From the NCBI RefSeq assembly GCF_020524355.2, contig NZ_CP129019.1, positions 2,728,001 through 2,792,000 on the forward strand: a stretch of 64,000 nt of DNA, in the 5' to 3' direction. The position numbers and the translations under genes were made by a program. This DNA comes from Mesobacillus subterraneus. Its GTDB lineage: Bacteria; Bacillota; Bacilli; Bacillales; Cytobacillaceae. The notes below the pieces were generated by a model that saw nothing but the letters and a program-made list of their open reading frames with translations, searched no databases and had not been told where the DNA came from. Positions 18,691 to 27,151 of this stretch are shown here, in pieces (the stretch's first letter is position 1; each line of letters opens with the position of its first letter).

Positions 18691-19686
18691 TTATATTTTA
18701 ATTGTAATAATCGGCTGTTTATTCCTGATTCGATCTGCGATTTCTTCCATCATCGCCTGTAATCTTTCGTCCCTGTCATCTGGGGCGATTTTTTTATGCA
18801 AAACTGCGTACAGGACAATATCGCGAAGCATCAAGAACAAAGGGACCTGCTCCTTCCAGCCTTCTGGCAGCTGGTTCGCTTTTCTATACCCTTCGATAAA
18901 AGTTTTTAGAAACAACTGGCTAAAGCGATTCCGCGCCGCTTCCTCGCTGGCTGGGATTTGATAAATAATTGAATAATACAAAGGGATTGCGAGATCTGAA
19001 GTGAACCAATGGTAACTTGCATCATCAAAATCGAATACGTGAATCTGTTTTCCATCATAAAAAAAATTCCCCGAATGAATGTCGGTATGAATGATGCCGT
19101 AATTATCGATAGTCTTAGGAAGCGCGGAAATCTCAGCAATCACCTCTTTCGCATTTTCCACTAACCCCCGCTCGTCAGAAGGGAAGTATTTCTCAACTGA
19201 TAGAAGCTCGTCCTTATCCCAGCTGCTGCGTGCTTTAATGCCTGAAGACGGCTTATAGGATTTTGTAGCATGATGCATTCTTCCTGTTGTTTCACCCTAT
19301 ATCCTGAACAGGTCTTCATTGAATTGTTCTGAGCGTACACTGACTGCAGCACCCGGTGCTTTTGCATACACACAAGCAAAGAATTGACTATTATCTGCTG
19401 CCAAAATTTCTTCTGCAAGATTTCCGTGTACCGAAGAAAAAACCTCAGGGACCGACAGACCACTGTTATTCAAATGCCTCATCCAGTCCAATTCGGATAG
19501 AATCTCATCGTGGACTCTGTGGGAGCTATGCGTGAGTCTCATGATATAGGGATGACCGTTTTTATATGTTTCATAAACATAATTTTCAAAATCACCAAGC
19601 TTTTTCACTTCTTTATCCAGGCCGAAACACTCTAGAAAATGATTTAAAATCTCCTCGTTCATCAATGAACTCACAGCTTTTTCCAT
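18691..19686 (-). pseudogene. APH-fold phosphotransferase (choline/homoserine kinase-like), interrupted by in-frame TAG
   Basis: A 332-codon frame from ATG 19686 to 18691 contains one internal stop, TAG at 19297-19299, between NEDLFRI and GETTGRMHHATKSY. APH-family proteins usually have Trp before G-x-x-x-G-x-MH, so this also looks like TGG to TAG. The catalytic loop IIHTDIHSGNFF and the metal motif VFDFDDASYHWF lie after the stop, so the truncated product would be inactive. Intact members phosphorylate small hydroxyl compounds with ATP; the substrate is unknown. No resistance function should be assumed. Confidence 0.8.
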
Positions 19687-19828
19687 ACAATAGTCCCCTT
19701 TGTTAAATAATCTGTATTTTCTAATTTTTATTAGACCATAAATTTCAATAGAAAAGCTATTTTTATCTCGTGACTTTTTTTGTAAAATGATATCTAGGAA
19801 ACCGAAATAATTTCAAAAGGAGACAATC

Positions 19829-21064
19829 ATGACCCAATTAGCTGCCGCGGTCAGTACGAAACCGCAGAATCAAAACGATACTGCTTATAAAATACTCTTC
19901 ATTATCGGGTTAGTACATTTATTAAACGATTCCATCCAATCTGTCATTCCTGCCATGTTCCCCATTCTTGAAAAATCAATGGGCCTTTCATTCACTCAAT
20001 TAGGGATGATTGCCTTTTCTTTGAATATCGTTTCTTCGATTCTCCAGCCACTGATTGGGATGGCTACCGACAAAAAGCCAATGCCTTATGCCCTTCCGCT
20101 TGGGTTGACTTCGACGATGTTCGGTGTTCTGGGACTGGCATTCGCTCCGAGCTTTGTATTTGTTATTCTTTCGGTTTTATTCATTGGTCTTGGCTCAGCT
20201 GTATTCCACCCAGAGGGTTCCAGGGTTGCCTATATGGCAGCCGGACCTCGCAGGGGATTAGCTCAATCCATTTATCAGGTTGGGGGCAATTCCGGACAGG
20301 CACTTGCGCCACTGATTACAGCGCTCATCCTCGTCCCGCTCGGTCAATTTGGAGCAGTTTGGTTTACGCTTGTAGCGGCAATCGCTGTTGGTCTGCTTTT
20401 ATATATTGCAGCCTGGTACAGCCGCAAGCTCGATTATGAAAAAATAACCGCCAAAGCAAAGCAGGCCAGCGAACAAGTGAATAAAGGAATTTCGAAAAAT
20501 ATCAAAATTGCGCTGGTCCTGATCTTATTTTTGATTTTTGCGCGGTCCTGGTATATTTCAGGGATGACGAACTTCTATGCATTTTATGCAATTGACAAAT
20601 ATGGACTCTCGATTAAAGAGGCGCAGATTTTCCTGTTTGCATTCCTTGTTGCAGGTGCGTTCGGGACTTTTTTCGGAGGTCCGCTCGCAGACCGCTTCGG
20701 CAAGAAGAACATTATCTTTCTTTCGATGATTGCTACTGCGCCTCTTTCGGCAATCATTCCATTTATGCCATATTCAGTCGCATTCGCTTTGCTGACGATC
20801 AGCGGATTCATCCTGATGTCGAGCTTTTCTGTTACAGTGGTATATGCCCAGGAGCTGGTTCCCGGTAAAATCGGGACGATGGCAGGGCTGACGGTAGGTC
20901 TCGCTTTCGGAATGGGCGCCATTGGTTCTGTGGGACTCGGGTATCTTGCTGACTTGATCGGTATGCCATTGATGATCATCAGTGTCGGATTCCTTCCCTT
21001 GCTCGGAATATTGACCTTGTTCCTTCCAAAAGATGAACAACTTGCTGAATGGAATAATGATTAA
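19829..21064 (+). CDS. MFS transporter, fosmidomycin-resistance (Fsr) type
   Basis: 411 residues with 12 predicted helices. HLLNDSIQSVIPAMFPIL in TM1 and GLGSAVFHPEGSRVAYMA in TM4 match the Fsr subfamily of the major facilitator superfamily. GLIGMATDKKP-type and GGPLADRFGKKN loops are the MFS motif A sites. Fsr-type proteins are proton-coupled exporters of small drugs or metabolites. AAAAGGAGA precedes ATG 19829. It is divergent from the APH gene. Actual substrate unknown. Confidence 0.88.
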   Translation: MTQLAAAVSTKPQNQNDTAYKILFIIGLVHLLNDSIQSVIPAMFPILEKSMGLSFTQLGMIAFSLNIVSSILQPLIGMATDKKPMPYALPLGLTSTMFGVLGLAFAPSFVFVILSVLFIGLGSAVFHPEGSRVAYMAAGPRRGLAQSIYQVGGNSGQALAPLITALILVPLGQFGAVWFTLVAAIAVGLLLYIAAWYSRKLDYEKITAKAKQASEQVNKGISKNIKIALVLILFLIFARSWYISGMTNFYAFYAIDKYGLSIKEAQIFLFAFLVAGAFGTFFGGPLADRFGKKNIIFLSMIATAPLSAIIPFMPYSVAFALLTISGFILMSSFSVTVVYAQELVPGKIGTMAGLTVGLAFGMGAIGSVGLGYLADLIGMPLMIISVGFLPLLGILTLFLPKDEQLAEWNND

Positions 21065-21229
21065 AAGCCTCTTTCAAGAACACTTCTACACAAGGTTCCA
21101 ATAATTAGTTGATAAGCTACAAATCTCAAGAAAGAGCCTAACAAAATTATTCCATTTGCATTATTTATGTTTAGGCATGCTCCTGTTAAGGAACAAAGAA
21201 AATGAGGATAAAAAGAAGGGGAGATCAAC

Positions 21230-21424
21230 ATGTCTAAATTTAAGATTAACTATTTTTTTGAAAAAGATTTTAAAGTTTCACGACCAATCGAGGTGGAAAA
21301 CATTTCAGAAGCCATCCAGGATGCCAAGGATCAAGAAGGCCAGATTGAATTCACAGGTGAGGATCATGTTTTTTATAGATTCGATACGAAAGACATTAAG
21401 CTTGTGACGATTACTGAAGCTTAA
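21230..21424 (+). CDS. Small hypothetical protein, 64 aa
   Basis: It starts MSKFKINYFFEKDFKVSRP after the ribosome site AAGGGGAGA and ends with a beta-rich acidic stretch. No membrane segment or known motif. It may be a small alpha/beta fold. It has its own terminator and stands 165 bp downstream of the MFS gene, so co-transcription is possible but not shown. Confidence 0.7.
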   Translation: MSKFKINYFFEKDFKVSRPIEVENISEAIQDAKDQEGQIEFTGEDHVFYRFDTKDIKLVTITEA

Positions 21425-21433
21425 TTTATATAC

Positions 21434-21470
21434 AAAAAGGGTGATGCTGTGATGGCTTCACCCTTTTTAG
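21434..21470 (+). terminator. Terminator shared by the small gene and the hemerythrin gene
   Basis: AAAAAGGGTGA, 13-base loop, TCACCCTTTTT. Both strands have T runs. Confidence 0.82.
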
Positions 21471-21481
21471 TTACAATTAAA

Positions 21482-22009
21482 TTAAATTAATTTGATACGC
21501 TCTGCCAGCTCCTGCTTTTCTTCCTCGCTGAACATATTCTCAGCCATTGGGAAAAGGATGCTCTCTTCTTTAGCGAAATGGCTCACCAAAGTGTGGTTCG
21601 CATTTTTTATCATTTGTGCATTTTCAATCATTTTCTCTCTTGAAAAGCCTGTTGTTCGATCCTTCGTATTGTGTAGGAAGGTTCCAATGAAGCGTTTTGC
21701 CTGGTCATGTTCATATTCCATTACAGCAATTGGTCCCATTTCCCTTCCAATATAAATAGCCATCATCTCAAACAATACACCTTCTTCACGCTCCGAATGC
21801 GGTTCAAGCTCAACAAGGAACTCGATGACCAATTCCCTAAGCTTCGAAAAATTCTCCTCCATCTGCTCCCCTACCTCAATCTTCATTGAAATATCCAAAA
21901 GGTTCGCAAGCATCTCCAGTAGAGGTGGATGTTCATCTTTTAATTGTTGAAGACCCGCACTTAATCTAAAACTTGAATCCTGGTTAATCCCACTCATACA
22001 CCCTGTCAT
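21482..22009 (-). CDS. Hemerythrin-domain protein
   Basis: 175 residues. A four-helix hemerythrin domain supplies di-iron ligands: His in KDEHPPLLEML, His/Glu in PHSEREEGVLFE, His in EYEHDQAKRF and His/Glu in VSHFAKEESILFP. Such proteins bind O2 or NO, or repair iron centres (the Ric/ScdA type), in the cytoplasm. The gene stands alone with an ideal class II Fnr promoter upstream (22043-22085), so anaerobic or nitrosative induction is likely. The first residues MTGCMSG offer two in-frame Met starts; ATG 22009 is kept, ATG 21997 is possible. Confidence 0.9.
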   Translation of the reverse strand: MTGCMSGINQDSSFRLSAGLQQLKDEHPPLLEMLANLLDISMKIEVGEQMEENFSKLRELVIEFLVELEPHSEREEGVLFEMMAIYIGREMGPIAVMEYEHDQAKRFIGTFLHNTKDRTTGFSREKMIENAQMIKNANHTLVSHFAKEESILFPMAENMFSEEEKQELAERIKLI

Positions 22010-22042
22010 CCTGATCGGTCTCCTATTTACTTTGATAATTTA

Positions 22043-22085
22043 ATTATAGGAAGCAATCGCAACCGGGGTTGTGACGGGCATCACA
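22043..22085 (-). promoter_or_regulatory. Fnr box and -10 of the hemerythrin gene
   Basis: TGTGA-CGGGCA-TCACA at 22070-22085 is a perfect Fnr half-site pair. On the minus strand TATAAT occupies 22048-22043, giving a start near 22036 and placing the box centre (22077.5) exactly at -41.5, the class II activator position. The divergent gene at 22226 shares this region. Confidence 0.85.
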
Positions 22086-22225
22086 ATTTCTGTTCATTTG
22101 AGAAATTGTGAAGAAAGATTGACACTTTGTTAAACTTTCTAAAAATTTTAACAATTAATCTTCAAATATTATAAATCATTACATATAATGAATTTATAGC
22201 TTAAAGTAAAAGGAGTGAATTTACA

Positions 22226-22561
22226 TTGCAAAATAATTTGTATCGCGATTTTTATAAAAAATCACTTATGCCAGCAGGAGTCAGTGACAAGAAAGTCTTC
22301 CTTGATCTCCAGGCTGACATGCTGCATACTCATTTACTGATTGGTCTTCAAGACCACCAGGAAGATGGCCGGGAATACTACCATTGGAACGTTACAATAT
22401 ATACTTCAGATTCGTCCGGAGTCTATGATGCTGGAAAACCAGTATATGCTTCAACATTGTATGACCGTTTTGATGAAGCTGTTGAGGCAGCGCGGAATAT
22501 AGAAAAAGAGATCCTCAGTGACCAGCTTCACGCAGTGCGACCACAAGAAAAAATCAGTTAA
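22226..22561 (+). CDS. Hypothetical protein, 111 aa
   Basis: It starts with TTG at 22226 after AAAAGGAGTG. The product is hydrophilic, with YHWNVTIYTSDSSGVYDAG and DRFDEAVEAARNIEKEIL. No membrane segment or family recognised. It is divergent from the hemerythrin gene, with the Fnr box ~150 bp upstream, so linked regulation is possible but unproven. The ~260 bp downstream to fixX hold only the fixX terminator. Confidence 0.65.
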   Translation: MQNNLYRDFYKKSLMPAGVSDKKVFLDLQADMLHTHLLIGLQDHQEDGREYYHWNVTIYTSDSSGVYDAGKPVYASTLYDRFDEAVEAARNIEKEILSDQLHAVRPQEKIS

Positions 22562-22780
22562 CTCCCTCATTTATCCCTCTCTTGATAGCTCCACCTTTTT
22601 TTGTTCCCATTTGTGAATTAACATACATATGTTGAATATAGCATAATTGTTAGTATCCATTTCTTAAAGGTATTTCCCTTCATCCTATTCAAACAATTCC
22701 GTTCATTTGTCGAGCCATATGACGACTTTTCCATAAGCCTGGTTCAATTTCCCGTCATTTTTCCAGACATTCAAAGCAAC

Positions 22781-22816
22781 AAAAAAACCGACGAACAATA
22801 TGTCCGCCGATTTCTT
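22781..22816 (-). terminator. Terminator of the fixABCX operon
   Basis: On the minus strand AAATCGGCGGAC-ATATT-GTTCGTCGGTTT with three G-U pairs, then a T run. Confidence 0.85.
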
Positions 22817-22823
22817 GTTTCCA

Positions 22824-23108
22824 TTAAGCAAGCCTGAATACGATTCCGTGTCCGCCTTTTGGATATTCCCATTTGATATTCTGATATGGGCAGCCGATGC
22901 GGCAGCTGCCGCATTCGTGACAACCTTCATAACCTACCTGCATTCTTTTGCCTTCCCATTTGTATACTTCAGCAGGGCAGAATACCGTACATAGTTTGTC
23001 AGGGCACTGAGTCATGCAGACGTCATGGTCCAAAACGGTCAGATGCGATTTGGTGTCACACTTAAACCTTAAAAGAAATTGTTTTTCCTCGATGTTTGTC
23101 GTTGACAT
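22824..23108 (-). CDS. fixX: FixX-type ferredoxin
   Basis: 94 residues. Cysteines at 31, 35, 40, 44 (CMTQCPDKLCTVFC) and 63, 66, 69, 73 (CHECGSCRIGC) supply ligands of the kind found in FixX/ETF-QO iron-sulfur domains. FixX forms a complex with FixC and accepts electrons on the way to quinone. Its ATG overlaps the fixC stop (TAATG). It is the last gene of fixABCX, followed by a strong terminator. Confidence 0.93.
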   Translation of the reverse strand: MSTTNIEEKQFLLRFKCDTKSHLTVLDHDVCMTQCPDKLCTVFCPAEVYKWEGKRMQVGYEGCHECGSCRIGCPYQNIKWEYPKGGHGIVFRLA

Positions 23109-24403
23109 TATTTCACCGCCTTCCAGGCACGATAGATGTCTTGCATTACCTTAAAGGTTCCCTTTTCAGCTGTCACGCTGCGCATGATTTCTTTTTGTTT
23201 TTCTTTCTTCGGTGTGCCATCGACTGTGAAGAACTTGCTCATCGCTTTGTTCATCATTGGCAGGTATTCCTTGAAGTATTGCGGGTACGTCTCAAAGGTG
23301 TGTGCTGCATCCTTATATTTTTCAAGGTCCTTAATGATAAAGCTTCCGAATAAGGCCTCCTTATAGCGATTCAGGCTGTTTTCACTGAAGTCTCCATCTT
23401 TCTTTGCCTCGACGATCGCTTCCGCCGCCATTTGTCCCGATGCCATCGCCATGTTCGAGCCCTCACGGTGAATCGCATTGACTAGCTGTGCGGCATCTCC
23501 TACTACAAGCACACCATTTCCCGCAACTCTCGGCACAGAATTGAATCCTCCTTCAGGAATCAAGTGGGCCAGGTATTCGGCTGATTCCCCTCCCTCTATA
23601 TAAGGACGGACCATTGGGTGTTTTTTCAGGTAATCGAGCAGCTCATATGGCTTCAATTTCGCTTTGATCATGCTTGAAAGTGTGGTGCCAACACCAATGT
23701 TCAAGCTATCTTTGTTTGTATAAAGGAAGGCGGTGCCAAGATTGCCTTGAGTTGAGTCACCAAAAATCTCAATCGTCGTTCCGTGGTTTCCTTCAAGATT
23801 GAAGCGGTCATTTATTTTATCCTTCGGCAGATTGATGACTTCCATAACCGTAAGGGCAACTTCATCAGGACGGAATTCCCTATGGAAGCCAAGCTGCTTC
23901 GAAAGCAGGGAGTTAACTCCGTCTGCAAGTACGACAACGTCTGCAAATATTTCTCCATCAGGACGATCTGTACGGACGCCTGTAACCTTGCCATTTTCAA
24001 CAATACATTCAGTAACAACTGTTTCGTTTATCAACAATGCACCTTGCTCGACAGCTTTCTGTGCGAACCATTGGTCAAATTGTGCACGCAGCACTGTAAA
24101 GTTATTATATGGTTCAACCGCCCATTCGAGACCTTTATATCCAAACTGGACAACCGATTCTTTATCCATCATCCAGAATCGCTGTTCAACAACCGTCCTT
24201 TCAAGAGGAGCTTCCTTCCAAAATTCCGGAATGATGTCTTCCATCTGTTTACGGTAAAGGACTCCACCCATCACGTTCTTTGATCCAGGGTATTCACCGC
24301 GCTCGATCAACAATACTTTAAGACCGTTTTTTGCACAGTTGTAGGCACATGAAGTTCCAGCAGGGCCGGCTCCTACGACGATGACATCAAATTTTTCAGA
24401 CAT
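23108..24403 (-). CDS. fixC: FixC flavoprotein (ETF-quinone oxidoreductase-like)
   Basis: 431 residues. The N-terminal FAD motif is GAGPAGTSCAYNCAKNGLKVL, here in two parts GAGPAGTSCAYN and GLKVLLIERGE. VLVVGDAAQLVNAIHREG is the second FAD motif of the family, and REGSNMAMASG follows. With FixX it passes high-potential electrons to quinone, while FixAB bifurcates NADH electrons. The start overlaps the fixB end by 8 bp, so translation is coupled. Length matches FixC (~430). Confidence 0.94.
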   Translation of the reverse strand: MSEKFDVIVVGAGPAGTSCAYNCAKNGLKVLLIERGEYPGSKNVMGGVLYRKQMEDIIPEFWKEAPLERTVVEQRFWMMDKESVVQFGYKGLEWAVEPYNNFTVLRAQFDQWFAQKAVEQGALLINETVVTECIVENGKVTGVRTDRPDGEIFADVVVLADGVNSLLSKQLGFHREFRPDEVALTVMEVINLPKDKINDRFNLEGNHGTTIEIFGDSTQGNLGTAFLYTNKDSLNIGVGTTLSSMIKAKLKPYELLDYLKKHPMVRPYIEGGESAEYLAHLIPEGGFNSVPRVAGNGVLVVGDAAQLVNAIHREGSNMAMASGQMAAEAIVEAKKDGDFSENSLNRYKEALFGSFIIKDLEKYKDAAHTFETYPQYFKEYLPMMNKAMSKFFTVDGTPKKEKQKEIMRSVTAEKGTFKVMQDIYRAWKAVK

Positions 24404-25421
24404 AGCTCATTTCCCCGCCCTTCTCTTTACTGAGCTCTTTGAACTGTTTGATTAGTTTAGGCACAATTTCCAATGCATCGCCGACAATGCCATATGTAGC
24501 TACATCGAAAATCGGCGCGTTCGGATCCTTGTTGATGGCAATGATCAGCTCAGAATTTTTCATTCCCTCAACATGCTGGATTGCCCCTGAAATACCGATG
24601 GCGAAATAGATTTTCGGAGTAACGGTCTCGCCTGTCTGGCCTATTTGCTGCTCATGCTTGAGCCATCCCGCTTCGACCACATCCCTCGTACCGCCGACGC
24701 TTGCACCAATCACTTCAGCCAGCTCATGGATCAACTGGAATCCCTGGATATCACCTAATCCTTTTCCGCCAGCCACGATGACATGTGCTTCTGCAAGGCT
24801 AGCTTTTTTTGTTACGTCCTTCACAATTTCAAGTACTTTTGTGCGCATATCTTCTTCCCGAAGTTCTAACTCTTCTTCTATGATGACTCCCTTCCTGCCT
24901 TCATCTGTTTCGAGGGCCTTCATCACTTTAGGGCGTACTGTAGCCATTTGTGGTCTGTGTTTTTTACACAGAATGGTTGCCATTATATTTCCGCCAAAGG
25001 CAGGACGGCTTGCCTCCAGCAGCCTTTTCTCAACATCTACATCGAGCATCGTCGTATCAGCTGTTAAACCTGTACTCAAGTCCGTTGCAACAGCACTTGC
25101 CAGGTCCTTTCCATTAGGTGTTGCTCCATAAAGGAAGATTTCCGGCTTATATTTTTCAGCCAGCGTACAGACACCCTTCATAAATGACTCTGTCCGATAA
25201 TCCTTCAGGACCGGATGGTCAACGACATATACTTGGTCTGCACCGGCATAGATTACTTCATTTGCTAAAGGCATGACACCTTCGCCAAGCATAACCCCGG
25301 AAAGCGGCACTTCCAGCTTGTCGGCAAGCTTCCTTCCCGCACCAAGTAATTCCAGTGAAACTCCTTCAATCTTCCCTTCATTTACTTCAATGAATACCCA
25401 GACTCCCTGGTTTTCTTCCAT
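24396..25421 (-). CDS. fixB: FixB / electron transfer flavoprotein alpha subunit
   Basis: About 341 residues. The N-terminal half is an ETF domain; the C-terminal half has the FAD domain with VGGTRDVVEAGW, QIGQTGETVTPKIYFAIGIS (two adjacent signatures) and IINKDPNAPIF-like AINKDPNAPIFDVATYG. ATG 25421 is chosen because AGGGGG lies nine bases before it; an upstream in-frame ATG overlaps the fixA stop. FixB with FixA forms the bifurcating ETF that oxidises NADH. Confidence 0.93.
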   Translation of the reverse strand: MEENQGVWVFIEVNEGKIEGVSLELLGAGRKLADKLEVPLSGVMLGEGVMPLANEVIYAGADQVYVVDHPVLKDYRTESFMKGVCTLAEKYKPEIFLYGATPNGKDLASAVATDLSTGLTADTTMLDVDVEKRLLEASRPAFGGNIMATILCKKHRPQMATVRPKVMKALETDEGRKGVIIEEELELREEDMRTKVLEIVKDVTKKASLAEAHVIVAGGKGLGDIQGFQLIHELAEVIGASVGGTRDVVEAGWLKHEQQIGQTGETVTPKIYFAIGISGAIQHVEGMKNSELIIAINKDPNAPIFDVATYGIVGDALEIVPKLIKQFKELSKEKGGEMSYV

Positions 25422-25447
25422 CCTGCTATTCCCCCTTTTAAATCGCA

Positions 25448-26275
25448 TCAAGAGTTGGCTGTTTTTAATTTCAATAAATCTTTTCTTTCCATTAAAATTC
25501 CCATTAGCTGTTCTACTTGAGAATCAGCGTTTCCTTCAATCCTTTTCCCGCCTTCAAGTTTTGGAGGACTGAACATCTTGCCCACAATCGTAGGGGATCC
25601 TTTTAATCCGAGCTGAGTCTTGTCAACATCTGCAAGGTCATTGACAGACCAGATGACCGGCTCATATCGTGCAGCATTGATCATATTTGGAAGCGGTGCA
25701 TATTCTATGTCATTAATCTCTTTTTCAACAGTCAGCAGGCATGGCAGCTGTGATTGCAAGACTTCGTAGCCATCGATTTGCTTACGCTTGATATGAACGT
25801 ATTTCTCTTTCTTATTAACCTCAGAAACTTCAATAACATTCGTGATTGGCGGTATATCTAGGCGGCGTGCAATTCCGGGCCATACTTGTCCTGTATCACC
25901 ATCAATCGCATGCTTGCCACAGATGACTAAGTCTATCGGATTATCCTTTGATATTTTTTCAAGCGCTTTGGAGAGTGCATAGCTTGTTGCCAGGGTATCT
26001 GCACCTGCAAACGCCCTGTCTGAGATGAGGAATCCCTGGTCAGCGCCTATTTCAACGCTTTTCTTAATAACTGCAACAGCTTGCGGCGGTCCCATTGATA
26101 AAACAGAGATCGTTCCACCTGTTTTATTCTTGATTTTGACTGCTTCCTGTACAGCGTGGGCATCATAAGGGTTCAAAATTGCTGGTGCGCTTCGCCTATC
26201 CAGAGTATTCGTTTTAGGATTGATTTTGATGATCTTTGTATCGGGCACTTGCTTGACACATACGACAATGTGCAT
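25448..26275 (-). CDS. fixA: FixA / electron transfer flavoprotein beta subunit
   Basis: About 275 residues starting MHIVVCVKQVPDTKIIKI. ALSMGPPQAVAVIKKSVEIGAD-type and VICGKHAIDGDTGQVWPGIAR segments match the ETF-beta nucleotide-binding fold of FixA. ATG 26275 is preferred over TTG 26296: GGAGGGG lies ten bases upstream. It is first of four overlapping genes. An Fnr-type box and a cre-like site lie 40-105 bp upstream. No nif genes are present in the window. Confidence 0.93.
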   Translation of the reverse strand: MHIVVCVKQVPDTKIIKINPKTNTLDRRSAPAILNPYDAHAVQEAVKIKNKTGGTISVLSMGPPQAVAVIKKSVEIGADQGFLISDRAFAGADTLATSYALSKALEKISKDNPIDLVICGKHAIDGDTGQVWPGIARRLDIPPITNVIEVSEVNKKEKYVHIKRKQIDGYEVLQSQLPCLLTVEKEINDIEYAPLPNMINAARYEPVIWSVNDLADVDKTQLGLKGSPTIVGKMFSPPKLEGGKRIEGNADSQVEQLMGILMERKDLLKLKTANS

Positions 26276-26314
26276 ACTCTCTTTTCCCCTCCTCAAAATG
26301 AAAAACTATTAACT

Positions 26315-26328
26315 TGTAAGCGATTACT
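26315..26328. promoter_or_regulatory. cre-like site (CcpA) upstream of fixA
   Basis: TGTAAGCGATTACT matches 13 of 14 positions of TGWNANCGNTNWCA. It lies about +4 to +17 from the start predicted by the Fnr box, a position where CcpA would block transcription. Confidence 0.6.
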
Positions 26329-26338
26329 TTGGCAATGA

Positions 26339-26380
26339 AAAATAAAATGCTATGTAGTACGATATATGAATCGCATCACA
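26339..26380 (-). promoter_or_regulatory. Fnr-type box and weak -10 upstream of fixA
   Basis: TATGA-ATCGCA-TCACA at 26365-26380 matches 9 of 10 Fnr consensus bases. On the minus strand TATTTT at 26344-26339 is a 4/6 match to TATAAT and puts the box centre at -40.5. Confidence 0.6.
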
Positions 26381-26690
26381 AGCATAGTACCAACAATTAA
26401 AAAAGTGGTAAGCAAAATTGTACATTTGAATGGTGAAAAAATGAGGTTAGATCTTGATGAACTTAGAATTGTCTAAAATGGTAGTACGTTGAACTGTACT
26501 TAATTGGAGTAAGTCGCATGATGATATAAAAAGCCTATCTATGTTAAAAATAAATAAAATAGAAATTAAAAAATATGATAAATATCACACAAAGCAACAT
26601 TCAAGTGAAAATTTGAGCAAATTTTCAATGTTTTGATGGAGAGCTGAAAAGAACTAGGGAGAGTTTTTAATCGAAGTTTTCTTATAAAAA
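26381..26690. other. AT-rich gap between fixA promoter and spo0E terminator
   Basis: About 300 bp without a gene. I see no repeat, riboswitch or clear promoter; short frames lack ribosome sites. Confidence 0.5.
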
Positions 26691-26696
26691 TATTTC

Positions 26697-26733
26697 AGCC
26701 ACTGCCGATTTCCTGGCAGTGGCTAATTTTTAC
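26697..26733 (-). terminator. Terminator of spo0E
   Basis: AGCCACTGCC, loop of eight, GGCAGTGGCT. T-rich on both sides. Confidence 0.82.
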
Positions 26734-26750
26734 TATAGTGTAGAATGTTT

Positions 26751-26996
26751 TTATGCATGAGCTAAAATATATTGTTTCTTTGTCATCAGAATCATTTGCC
26801 TGAACAAAACTTTTCCTTTTTGCCGCTGTATTTCCGTCTCTTTGCATAAAGTTTGATATTCATAAATTAAACGATCTAGTTCCTGGCTTCGATAGATTGT
26901 TTCCTCACTTGTATATCCAGATTCCATTGCAACAGCCACCATCAATTCCCTGGCACGATCAATTTCTTTTAACAAAGCATTTTTCGATTGATACAC
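26751..26996 (-). CDS. spo0E: Spo0E, Spo0A~P phosphatase
   Basis: 81 residues, Spo0E length. EIDRARELMVAVAMESGY is the first helix and YRSQELDRLIYEYQTL the second, with the SQELD signature that contacts Spo0A~P. The C-terminal tail resembles Spo0E rather than shorter paralogs. It sits just beyond mtnD, as in B. subtilis, which supports orthology. It removes phosphate from Spo0A~P and restrains sporulation. No promoter is evident beyond a GGAGATATAG ribosome region. Confidence 0.85.
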   Translation of the reverse strand: MYQSKNALLKEIDRARELMVAVAMESGYTSEETIYRSQELDRLIYEYQTLCKETEIQRQKGKVLFRQMILMTKKQYILAHA

Positions 26997-27151
26997 TTCT
27001 ATATCTCCTCTACTACTTTAATTCCTTAAATAAATAAAAGTTTACTTGAAGAATTATGGCAAATGCTTGTTTGATTGTAAATAGATTCGCAAAATAAGAC
27101 AATATTCACCGCGAAAAATTTTTTCTTCGACAATGTTTGCATTCCTGATGA

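Noticed and set aside
15268..19299. UAG recoded as Trp in this organism
   Set aside because: mtnE (30795-30797) and the ykrP-like gene (40381-40383) end with TAG, so TAG works as a normal stop here.
18691..19686. Aminoglycoside resistance gene
   Set aside because: The APH fold is shared by many kinases. The sequence looks like the general choline/homoserine-kinase type, and the gene is interrupted.
23783..24283. Long ORF on the + strand
   Set aside because: It is the antisense of fixC, with no ribosome site or recognisable domain.
22824..26275. Nitrogen fixation locus
   Set aside because: Only fixABCX is present; no nifHDK, nifB or regulators. FixABCX also occurs outside diazotrophs.
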